Below are positions 1 to 9,249 of a stretch of DNA of 64,000 nucleotides, piece after piece. Each line of letters opens with the position of its first letter. Position 1 is the first letter of the stretch. The stretch covers positions 3,109,839-3,173,838 of the forward strand of contig NC_030989.1 of NCBI RefSeq assembly GCF_000149955.1, read 5' to 3'. Both the position numbers and the translations under genes were made by a program. This DNA comes from Fusarium oxysporum f. sp. lycopersici 4287 (lineage: Eukaryota > Ascomycota > Sordariomycetes > Hypocreales > Nectriaceae). Below the pieces are notes generated by a model that saw nothing but the letters and a program-made list of their open reading frames with translations, made no database searches and had not been told where the DNA came from.

Positions 1-857
1 CTTTCGTGATCAACGCCATATGTTACCCTAGCATCGGGCCTGCAGTGTAGCCTGTAATGAGCCTCATCATCGGGCTTAAGGTGTTTGAGTTTGTGTGGCG
101 TAAGGAGGTTTAATACCCATGATTGGGCTTGCATCTCTGCCAAAGGGGGTATAGCGCCCAGTGATGGTCTGACAAAGCCAATGAACCCCATTTTCGGTTC
201 ATCTTGTTTCCAGATACCTCTCACATGTGAATATGGGGGCTTTTTATCGTCTTTGTTTCGAAATGGGAGTGTCTGCTTGTAGCCAGTGCACAGAATTACT
301 ACATCAGGACGAATGGTCTGATGAATGCATCACATGCGGTACGTTCTCAAGCCCAATAATAGCGGGCATATTGGGTTCTCTGTGAAGACCCAAGCAAACT
401 GCAACTGCGTCGCATTCCCATCGAAGTTTCTCTCCGCTTTTAGTATACTCAACAACGTACCCTTTAGTACCATCGCCGTTCACATCGCGAATCTCTGCTC
501 CAAGTGTGATACTCGGCTACAGATTGAAGTGCGAGCAGTCATCATGCAGATATCGGACATAATCTATAGCACAGAGGAAATCGTTTTGCAAACTGCTTCG
601 GAAGTCTGGAAATGTTGTAAGATGCTTCGACGAAACAAGCTGGGGGTTTATGTTAGCTGTTGTAATAAAATGGTTGGCTGGCCTTTACTAGGCTCTGCAT
701 CTTCATAGACCCGATTTGCAAAGGCGCCACCAATTACTTCCTCCAGCTCAAAGAGACGAGCTTCTATTGGTTAGCAGTCAAAATTGAGGTGTGCGCGCGT
801 TAGGTATTTCAGGGTGGCAAGACCTGAGGTACCGCCGCCAATCTTTGCAACTTTCAT
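1..857 (-). pseudogene. Flavin-containing monooxygenase pseudogene, cut by window edge
   Basis: On the minus strand an ATG at 857 begins a protein opening with the dinucleotide-binding motif IGGGTSG and continuing into ARLFELEEVIGG, both typical of FMO-like FAD/NADPH monooxygenases. Near the left edge the frame shows FIGFVRPSLGAIPPLAEMQA, a characteristic C-terminal FMO stretch. The frame is broken: an in-frame TAA lies at 771-773, and further stops and frame changes occur through the middle (for example TAA and TAG codons between about 450 and 660). No uninterrupted reading frame joins the two conserved ends, so the locus cannot encode a full enzyme. The 3' part continues beyond position 1. 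Family assignment is firm; the original substrate is unknown. Confidence 0.8.
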
Positions 858-1608
858 TGTGAGGGAACGAGGTTTTTGTTAGAGCTAGGATATCATCGCT
901 ACAGTCTTCACAGTGAGCAGGCATATGAACTTGGTTATAGATATTAAAAGAACCGAATACATTCCTCAGTAGATGGTCGGCAATGGGTGAGATGGCAAGT
1001 GACTGGATGATCAGTCCTCGGGAAACCCGCTTTCCGGGTATCCTTTCTGAAGTGGTTGCCTTAATCTTCCATACAGCCCGTGAGGCCTCAACTTGAGATC
1101 AGGGTGATGAGATTGTTCAGTGCACGATTTACAGATCAAGAAAGATGCATAAGTGTATTTGATCTTCCACCAACGAGAAAAGCCATCATGCCATGATGTA
1201 GCGGAGCCATCAACGAAAAGAGGGAACAAACGTAGTTCCAAAGAGCCAATTGAACAGGCTTTAGGAGTCATGTGCCCTCTTCACCGCCATCCCATCAAGA
1301 CACCACTATAGACTGTAGCAAACTACATCTACGTGCGTTGGCAAGGCAAACCGCATGAACAGGCAGACGACTTATGGACACATGACACCCAAGAGCGATC
1401 CGACGGCTGGACGAAATCGGATCTCTGCTATGAAATGTAACCTCTCGTATAGGGCTTTCTACGGCTAAAATGGTCGGGCCTCCTAGTATGGTTTGGCGTA
1501 TATGATAGTCTGTCAACTACGGCAACACGCTCATGGGTATGTCCAAATACCAAGTTTTCGTTCTCATGGGACGATGTTATCATCTTTTGGGGTGATATTT
1601 CTCATCTA
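858..1608. other. Intergenic, nothing recognised
   Basis: Short open frames exist on both strands (the longest is about 86 codons, minus, 1011-1271), but none resembles a known protein. This stretch separates the decayed monooxygenase from the end of the disrupted transcription factor. Confidence 0.5.
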
Positions 1609-2639
1609 TTACAAAATGCTTATAGTCCACAGCTCTTTTTGTACCTTGATTGCGAAGGCTTTAGCTATTGATACTGTATCCGCCGCTTGCAAGCCATGAT
1701 CAAGGCCAACTGTCCCTTGGTGGGCTCTTCTTTCCGATACACTACCAAAGATGGGCCTCATCGAGTAGATGGATCGAATAAATTGACTTGCTATCCATTC
1801 CTTCTGCTCCTCTCTCAGAAAACTTGGCCGGTTCCGAACACTATTCATGGATATATCGATGACGTAAGATAAGACGCTTATTGCGTGGACCTGACCGTGA
1901 AGTGTCACATGTCGCGAGTGATCGAGTTTAGAAACGTACTGATCACTTGCTTTGAATCTCATATATCCTTCATCATCGACAGGTAAATCGTGATGACTTG
2001 GGTATATGATATCGGAGCTTCCCGTTGAGAGTATATCAGTGGGGTAGTTGCAGTTGCCTAGATAGAATGGAATGCTGAGACACATAGAATCAACAAGCTC
2101 TTGGACTCTGCGTTCATTGGAAGTCCAGAACATGGCATAGTCCGAAATGCTGTTCTCGTCATCGACATGCTGAACCGCAGATAGTGCTGAGGGCTTGGTA
2201 AGTTGGTCCTTGATATCCTCGAGAATGAGACAGTAGATACGCCAGGCATTCCAGATATTCGCAACTTGTATGCTTGGGTATATGTCGCAAGCGCCACGAT
2301 ATGAAGGAACTGATGGATCGAAATTGATGCCGCTTTTCATCCGTCGTGGATACCAACTATCTGGTATCCGTTTCAGCCAGGTCCGTAGCTGAGTATCCAA
2401 ATTGCAGATTTGTTGCCGTAGCTTAGTGTCAGGAGAAGAGAGGACTGTTGGAGGTGACATGTCGCGGAACGTGTGTTGGAGATCTGCAATAGATACTCCA
2501 ATCATGTCAAGAGCGGAACTCGGGTTACTCGGCAAGATCGGAGCAACCTCAATCTCAATCCACTCAAGATCCTTCGTCGGTAATCGCATTCTGTTCCTCA
2601 CAGAGACAGATACCCTAGAGTGGAGCAGGTTGCCAACAA

Positions 2640-2652
2640 GGTGGGCATAGTA
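2640..2652. repeat. Target-site duplication, left copy
   Basis: GGTGGGCATAGTA, identical to 3311-3323. It lies inside the coding frame of the disrupted Zn2Cys6 gene. Confidence 0.85.
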
Positions 2653-3310
2653 ACTCTCTCCTGTAAAAATTCTTTCTTGGCACGCACTGTTAGTGCGGTG
2701 CTAGGAGCGGGATTTTCTGCAGGCCACGCGACCACACAAAAACTGCGGGGACGCTATCGGCTCCCTAACAGCAGTTTTCAGAGAAGGAATTTTGGAGAGT
2801 TCGCCTTCTCTGACAACACCTTTGTCGGATCTAATGGCGGCACCTCAGAACCAGAACGCCTTAGATATCGGAGGGCGATGCCCCGGGCATTCGTAGCGAC
2901 ATCCTTCCGATCAACGACGCCGATTGCGATGGGTTTTTCTCCTTTAAAGGCAAGCCGCACCGTCGGCCTCTGATCCCTTCCCGAGGTTTTTCCCTGCCGC
3001 CGCGACAGTCGACTACGAGCTACAACTTGGTTACTGGAGATTGTGGACTGCGTCAGCAGATGTAGTGATGCGCGAGAGAATTCTGGTCGGTGGAAAAAGT
3101 TCGACAATAGATTGCCCTCGAACCCGCTGACGGGTGACGGGCTTGAGAAATACAGCACCTTTTGTGCCATTGGTATGCTGGATGGTGAAGGAAGCGGGGT
3201 ATCCTGTACCTAGCTAGCTCAGCACGTCTTTTGCTCCAGTAGGAGATTTGGCTTCGTTACAGCCACCCAGACGAAAAATACACATACATACATACATACA
3301 TACATACATA
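2653..3310 (+). mobile_element. SINE- or truncated LINE-like retroposon, 658 bp
   Basis: The element is bounded by identical 13-bp copies of GGTGGGCATAGTA (2640-2652 and 3311-3323), or 14 bp if a preceding shared A is counted. On the plus strand it ends in seven tandem CATA units (3283-3310) directly before the right repeat. No terminal inverted repeats were found. A simple-sequence 3' tail with a long target duplication is typical of target-primed reverse transcription, so a SINE or 5'-truncated LINE is favoured over a DNA transposon. An antisense open frame of 130 codons (3170 down to 2778) lies inside; whether it is expressed is unknown. No convincing RNA polymerase III A and B boxes were seen, which leaves the exact class open. 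Confidence 0.7.
3283..3310. repeat. (CATA)7 tetranucleotide tail
   Basis: Seven perfect CATA units end the inserted element. Read from the minus strand they give the repetitive CMYVCMYV tail of the truncated regulator peptide. Confidence 0.9.
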
Positions 3311-3323
3311 GGTGGGCATAGTA
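3311..3323. repeat. Target-site duplication, right copy
   Basis: GGTGGGCATAGTA, identical to 2640-2652, directly following the CATA tail of the inserted element. Confidence 0.85.
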
Positions 3324-3992
3324 CTTGGAGTTCTTGAAACAGTTTTCGCGTTGTAATAACAAGGTCAAAGCTCCCTCACGATGGGCACCATGAGCTCTGG
3401 TTTGTCCTGAGACAGCTGACAAGGTGTCGTGCATCTGAAGCACAAGGGCCGCTAGCACGGTCTCATCGCGACCTCTCTCCATGGGCTCCTCAGTTGCTTG
3501 GTGAAGCCGCTTCAAGGCCTTCACCAGTAGCTGATAAGGAAGAGGGCTCGAAGAAGGAATTTTGCCGATCATGGACCAGATTTTGATTGACGTAGCTGTC
3601 ACTGCCGTGTTCAAAGCTGAATCATGTCGCTCCGAAGCCAGAGCAGGACGGACAAACTCCAAGAAACCCCGCGTTGATTCCAAACTTCGACCAACATCGG
3701 TAACATATGTCAGAAAGAATGGTACAGCAAGATCTTGTGGGTGATCTGATGGTAACCGAATGATCGTCCTCTCAAGTGATGGTTGTTTCGCACGTTTGCT
3801 GATGCGCGTTACAGCGGCTGAATTGGCTCCATATCGAACAGTCTCATCCTTAAACCTCAGCCCACGCTTCTCATAACCCGTGCACTCGATGCCAAGACGA
3901 AGACAGGCCTTGCACCAAGGCTTTCTTTCATCACACTTGACGCGGCGGTGTCTGCATGTGACGCAGCCTTGCGAGGCCCCTCGATTGACCAT

Positions 3993-4465
3993 GACGTGGT
4001 GGAATAGTTAACGAACTGAACAGAGTAGAGTTTTGCGATGTTTGCAGGAGGTGATGGTGATCACAGGGAGGACATGGTTCTTATGCTTAATTTTGTCGTA
4101 TTTAGTGGAATGCTGACATGAGCAATACGCGAGAGCCTCATACGTCGTCCTGGCGGCTGTGTCTGACGATCGTTACTTAATAGGGCTAGACTTTGCGAGA
4201 GCGGCATAAAGTGGATAACGCTGACGGAGTCCAAATTATTTCCGTCACCTTTCATCGCTTCATATTCCTTTATCGAGACTTTACTCATCATGAGTTCAGA
4301 AATGATTCTCCAGGCGATCGTAATCATGGGTCCAATTACCAAGGTGAAAGCTAGCGACAAGCTGATGCGAGACACATATAAAGGCCAAGGACCGCCCTCG
4401 AAAGGCTCAAGTTCATCACCACAATCATCAATTTCTCGATAGCAAGTCTACAATTCGTTTTCATC
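3993..4465. other. Divergent intergenic/promoter region
   Basis: Upstream region shared by the disrupted regulator (minus) and the secreted hydrolase (plus). Apart from a TATA box near the hydrolase, no gene or repeat was recognised. Confidence 0.5.
4377..4382 (+). promoter_or_regulatory. TATA box of the secreted hydrolase
   Basis: TATAAA lies 84 nt upstream of the ATG at 4466, a usual spacing for a fungal core promoter with a short leader. Confidence 0.5.
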
Positions 4466-5776
4466 ATGAAGACATCATATTTCTCTTCTCTCTGCACGCT
4501 TCTATCTCTTCTCAACGCAGGAGCCGTAAGGGCCAAGGAAAAGGAGAACCCCATTCTTTTCCTCAGCGAAGATGACAGCTTCAACTTTGACATCCTCACT
4601 GGACTTGGTCAAATGGCCAACGACGGCGCAGACGTCAATCCCGTTCTGAGCGCCGCCAAAAAGATCATCCCAGGCGATTTTGAAAGCTATATTAAATCAT
4701 GGTTTGATCTTGCAAACAATACCAAGACCCAAGCTCTTGACCCCAAGGTTGCATACGATCCTATCAATGTCAGGGCAACTTGGTTCTCTGTGTCGAACTA
4801 TTTCCGCCGTGCTGATGCTTACAATCGTGCTAATTGGGATGATCCTCGCATCAACGATTATTGGGATGAGCAGCGTGCTGCTTTTGATAAAGCTATTGCT
4901 GCTTTGCCTGTTCCAGCTGAGAGAGTTGAGATTCCTGCTGGTGATTTCAACGTCTCTGGAATCTGGTATTCTCAGCCTATCAAGAATAACCAGACAAAGC
5001 TACTTCCTACTCTCATGCTTACTCAGGGTTTTGATGCCGCTCAAGAGGATCTGTACTCAACTGTCGTCGCTCCAGCCCTTGCTCGCGGATATAACATCTT
5101 CTCTTTTGAAGGTCCAGGTCAGCCAACTGTTCGCCGAGAACAAGGTGTCGGCTTCATTCCGGACTGGGAACGAGTCGTTACTCCCGTCGTCGACTATCTG
5201 CTCTCTCAAAAGTCTTCCTTCATTGACCCCAAGAAGCTGGTTCTATATGGACACTCTTTCGGGGGCTATCTTGCCGCTCGTGCAGCTGCATTCGAACCTC
5301 GACTAACTGCCCTGATGTTGAACGGTGGTATTTGGGACGCATACACTGGATACGCCGCTCATTTAACCCCAGAGCTTCGCAAGCTTCTCGAGACAGGCGA
5401 TAAGGAAGCATTCGACAAGGCCATGAGCAAAATCCACGACGATCCAGATATCCCTACCACTACCAAAATGGGGGCATCCTGCAGGGTCTCTGGTGCTTCA
5501 AAACCAAATCCCCCTTACGAATTCTTCCAGTTGGCCAAGAGCTATAATCTGCGAGGCGGTATCACAGACCGTATCCAGATGCCAGTTTGGATTGCCGACG
5601 GAGAATTCGAAACACTTCAGTCTGGACAGTCTAAGCCAGTTGCAGAAGCTTTGGGGGATCGTGCTGAACTTCACATGTTTAATGGTACTGCTGGATATCA
5701 CTGTCAAACTGGTGCTCCACAGGAGTTTGGTCGAGTGATTTTTGCCTGGTTGGACAAGATCTTGAATAAGGATTAG
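4466..5776 (+). CDS. Secreted alpha/beta hydrolase (FrsA/DHPON-hydrolase/Ayg1-like)
   Basis: A 436-residue single-exon protein. Residues 1-23 form a hydrophobic signal peptide followed by a charged segment, so secretion is likely. The alpha/beta hydrolase core carries the nucleophile elbow GHSFGG (Ser about 264), a GPGQ motif at about 216-219, an acidic candidate in ADGEFE near 375 and a His in GYHCQTG near 411, which together complete a catalytic triad. The GPGQ plus GHSFGG pattern matches fungal proteins annotated as 2,6-dihydropseudooxynicotine hydrolase and the polyketide-shortening hydrolase Ayg1. These cleave C-C or ester bonds, but the natural substrate here cannot be told. The neighbours are a disrupted Zn2Cys6 factor (divergent) and other hydrolases. 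The ATG at 4466 is chosen because the signal peptide begins there. Confidence 0.85.
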   Translation: MKTSYFSSLCTLLSLLNAGAVRAKEKENPILFLSEDDSFNFDILTGLGQMANDGADVNPVLSAAKKIIPGDFESYIKSWFDLANNTKTQALDPKVAYDPINVRATWFSVSNYFRRADAYNRANWDDPRINDYWDEQRAAFDKAIAALPVPAERVEIPAGDFNVSGIWYSQPIKNNQTKLLPTLMLTQGFDAAQEDLYSTVVAPALARGYNIFSFEGPGQPTVRREQGVGFIPDWERVVTPVVDYLLSQKSSFIDPKKLVLYGHSFGGYLAARAAAFEPRLTALMLNGGIWDAYTGYAAHLTPELRKLLETGDKEAFDKAMSKIHDDPDIPTTTKMGASCRVSGASKPNPPYEFFQLAKSYNLRGGITDRIQMPVWIADGEFETLQSGQSKPVAEALGDRAELHMFNGTAGYHCQTGAPQEFGRVIFAWLDKILNKD

Positions 5777-6467
5777 GTGCCATCATGGACATAATAGTGG
5801 CAGACTAGTGAGTAGTGGAGGACAGCATGATACCATGCACTCAGATACAACTATCGATGCCCAGCTCCCTCACCGATTCAAGCCCCTTGGATTCATTTAG
5901 GATTTTCAGACCGTTTTGTTCTTTTAGTCTTTCTCCAACTTTAGTCACTCTTTTAATTCATTTTCATATTTCGCTTTCTCCTTATGAATTACGTTCTGCA
6001 GCGACCAAGGATGGGTTTTCAGCCTGAATGAAGACCTGCGGTCACATGAGCTTGAAGTCAATAACGTCAGCCCTCATTCTATTTCGTATTTTATCTTCAC
6101 AAACCTCCGTGTCCGAGTGGTGTGATGTGTGAAGTTTGCTGCGAGGTGCATTTCAGGTTGAATCCAGTTGCTTGCGTGCTTGGTGCTGCGGTTTTCCTAA
6201 TTCGGAAACATGTGTCGGAAAGCAACACTCCGGTCACCCTCATTCAGACATAAAATTCGATATCACGTCCTGCAACAGAAGTTAGTTTTCAACAATGCAT
6301 CACATCAGCGGCCTTCAATTCTCTTTGAAGCGATAGACATTGCGATATATAACGCACAATCCATCAGGAATCTCTCTTCTAGCCTCGACTTGCCAACCTT
6401 AAAACCATATTCAATATCCAACCAAAAGACTTGCAATGAAGGCAAGCCCCCCATAATTTCGTCGAAG
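5777..6467. other. Intergenic, nothing recognised
   Basis: Pyrimidine-rich 3' flank of the hydrolase and upstream flank of the small secreted-protein pseudogene. Short open frames only. Confidence 0.5.
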
Positions 6468-6830
6468 ATGCCAACTAAGTTTATGAATTAGATAATACTT
6501 CCGAGTACCCTCTCACTCTCCCTTGCTGGTGTCTTCGCCCAGCAGGTCTTAGTTGAAGAGTGGCTAAGTGGAGATTGTAATGGGCGACCTTTCATCACTG
6601 CCAACGTCTACGGAGGGGCCGGTGGGACTTCATGTGTCAACGTGGAGCAATTCCCAGCAACCAACATCAAAGCTAGTCTTGTGAAGCCTTGCAATGATGG
6701 AAAGACTCCAGTCATCAAGGTTTCCAGTGTTGAATGTGCGCAGTTTAAGACTAAAATAGTTCTGAGCGCAGATGGGTCATGTATTTCTGTAGACTTTACT
6801 CCTTGGGCATATTCAATCTCGTGTAACTAG
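6468..6830 (+). pseudogene. Small cysteine-rich secreted protein with one nonsense codon
   Basis: A frame of 120 codons starts with ATG at 6468 and ends with TAG at 6828-6830. Codon 8 is TAG (6489-6491). Around it the N-terminus reads as a signal peptide (MPTKFMN, stop, IILPSTLSLSLAGVFAQQ). The mature part is about 90 residues with six cysteines (DCN, TSC, KPC, VEC, GSC, ISC), the profile of small secreted or effector-like fungal proteins. A single C-to-T change in a CAG codon would explain the stop, and no intron fits around it. No family was recognised. Readthrough, a strain-specific allele or an assembly error cannot be excluded. Confidence 0.55.
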
Positions 6831-7693
6831 TTAGATACGCTTTAGGTAACTAATGAGGAAAGTGCACGATGAGCTTGAGGATATATCGCCACTTTCTGGA
6901 CAGGCTTCAAGCTGATCATTGGCTGAGGTTTGATTCGGGTCGGCTCCTTAATTCCTTCATTAATAGTACGTATTGTTTAATTCTAGCTCATTTCATCTTG
7001 CTTCTACTATCATGCAATATCTGATGGGATTTACAACAGTTCTTCAAGAACAGGCCAATGGAACGCCCTTAGTCACATGCTCCTATTACCTGTATTAGCT
7101 GTCCAGAGTCTAACGATATGACCAATGCCCCCAAAGCTGAAAATGCCATATAAGCATATTGCCGGTAGCTGCTTCGCCAAGCTGATAACATCATATCTAA
7201 TTTGTATCACTGCATCGTAAAAAATACGAGCTCAATTGTTGGATTGGTCTGAGAACCTGTCAGCAAAACTCCGCATGGGGTGGTAGGTAACTCCGCATCT
7301 GAAAATGGGCTGAGAATACGAGCGGCGAATCCCGATTGGCTCAACGCTCAACCTTATCATCAAAATCTAGCAATTAGTCACCCAGAGACGATGAATCAGC
7401 GACCGAATGATCTACGCAGTATCTGTAAGTAGGTTGTGAGGCTCATCTTTACAAACAGTGCAAAAGAAGTCTCGCATTCTGCAGGCAAGCGGATATGCTT
7501 TGCAATCAATCTGCATTACCAAATCATTCATCGATTTTTGTCATACCAACTGCTTCGTGTAAATATGTCACTGTAATACAAATAGCAGGCCCAAGCTTGT
7601 ATTCAATTCACCTAGCATTGATTCATTCGAACAACTCAACTCATCTTGCGCCATCACCTTACTCAAGTTCTGTGTCGAAGCATCCTATTCATC
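6831..7693. other. Intergenic, nothing recognised
   Basis: AT-rich sequence between the small secreted-protein pseudogene and the SDR gene. No coding, RNA or repeat signal recognised. Confidence 0.5.
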
Positions 7694-8727
7694 ATGAGTC
7701 TTCCCACTTTGAATCAATACCACAAAAAGCCCTATCAGGCGATTGACCCTGCTCTCCCTGCCCTCCAGCAGACAGGCAGAACAATCATTGTCACCGGAGG
7801 AAACAGCGGCATCGGGTATGCAATCGCTCGCGGCTTTGTCAAAGCGAACGCTGCTCGTGTCATTATCCTCGGACGCCGCAAAGATGTAGTCACATCGGCA
7901 GCTGCCAGGCTTCAAGAAGAGGGACGCCAGTTCGGTAGTGGTACGGATGTACAAGGCCGCACTTGTGATATATCTGACCTAGCATCCACTGAAAACCTCT
8001 GGAAGGCACTTGAATCAGAGTGCATCTCTGTTGATGTTTTGGTCTTGAGTGCTGCTAGTTATGGCGCTACTGAGACAATTCTTGATGGAGGTCTGTCCAA
8101 GGTCTGGGGTGACTTTGAGTCCAATGTTCGAAGTACTCTCGATATGACAGGACGATTCTACAAGCAAAAGACGACAGACTCAGGTCAAACCAAGGTAAGA
8201 TATCTTCACGCTCATCCCAAGCTCTGCTATGCTCACATCTCTCAGTTCCTGGTCAACATCTCAAGCTGTGCGGCTTACATGTGGTCAACAATGGGTCCAG
8301 ACCGCCCAACATACGGCTTGACAAAGAATGCCAGCACCCTTCTCCTACAGCAGATCGCGCAGGATACTAGGCCCACTGATATGCAGATTGTCAGTTTCCA
8401 TCCGGGTGGTGTTTTGACCGACTCTGCCAAGAGGGTTGGTGGCGATAACCTGAAGGGCCTTGTCTTTGACGATGGTAAGTACTTTCAGGACTTCTAATCA
8501 AGCTTTTAACTAACAAAGGCGTGATAGAAAACCTTCCAGGCCACTTTTCTGTCTGGGCAGCAACCCCTGAAGCCAGATTTCTTCATGGCCGTTTCGTCTG
8601 GGCTAATTGGGATGTTGATGAATTGAAGACTGGTCCTGTACGTGAACAGATTGATACTGATGAGCACTTTCTCAAGGTTGGCGTGGAGGGACTATCTGAG
8701 AAGATGGGAGGCATGGTCATGGCTTAG
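7694..8727 (+). CDS. Short-chain dehydrogenase/reductase
   Basis: Exons 7694-8194, 8246-8474 and 8519-8727 give 312 residues. Both introns have GTAAG donors and AG acceptors; the first is 51 nt and keeps frame, and the second (44 nt) has a CTAAC branch site. The Rossmann signature TGGNSGIG is at about 34-41. The active-site Ser lies in NISSCA near 173 and the YxxxK motif is YGLTK (Tyr about 190, Lys about 194), so this is an intact classical NAD(P)-dependent oxidoreductase. The substrate is unknown. It sits between a secreted hydrolase and a tannase-type esterase, so oxidation or reduction of a released alcohol or phenolic is a reasonable guess. The ATG at 7694 is preferred over one 48 nt upstream because the protein then begins as SDR relatives do. 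Confidence 0.88.
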
Positions 8728-9249
8728 TTCTGTAATCGATGGCATATCTCAATTTGGCTATACTGGTCGTCTCTTCTTATCATTCATTTTCACAAGTACT
8801 CTATACTCAAGATATTCAGATTGGATCACTGTTGACTTCCGAAGCCAAGATGCCATTCACCTACGGCCTCACTGTTATCACGCGAAGTAACTAGATGTAC
8901 TGATGCAAACTTATACTCACAGGCTGCCAAATTGTTATATTAGCGGAGGTAGTGTAAGAGGGACTTTTAATCTTCGAGAGAGTTGATAGGGATTCTGACA
9001 TTCGGGCTCTGACATACCGCCATCTATCTCATTTGGCAGTCGGGTCTCATGAAAAATGGACTTTGCAGGGGCCCTTTCCCATACGTCAAAGTTTCGCATG
9101 TACATAGCCTCCACAGCGGAAATGATCATTGAATTAATGTAATTTGTAGTTTAATAACAATACCACATTACATCTCGTATAGCTAGACTAGCAACGTAAC
9201 AGGTGTTGACGAACATGGTGTGAAGTCCCCCAGCTGAAGTCCCCGAATC
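8728..9249. other. Convergent 3' intergenic region
   Basis: Lies between the ends of the SDR (plus) and the esterase (minus). No gene recognised. Confidence 0.5.

Larger units (their letters stand above)
1609..3992 (-). pseudogene. Zn2Cys6 transcription factor split by a retroposon-like insertion
   Basis: The N-terminal part (3992 down to 3324) encodes a Zn2Cys6 binuclear cluster, CxxCx6C...CxxCx6C, within the first 40 residues (CVTCRHRRVKC and CKACLRLGIEC), as in Gal4-type fungal regulators. The C-terminal part (2652 down to 1609) resembles the fungal-specific regulatory domain of this class. Between them sits a 658-bp insertion flanked by a 13-bp direct repeat. Removing the insertion plus one repeat copy joins the halves exactly in frame at the peptide KYYAHL/VGNLL. 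That gives a 570-residue protein with no internal stop. As it stands, translation from the true start runs into the insertion and ends at 3219, so the regulator is probably inactive. The lack of other damage suggests a recent event. The target genes are unknown; neighbouring hydrolases are candidates. Confidence 0.85.
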
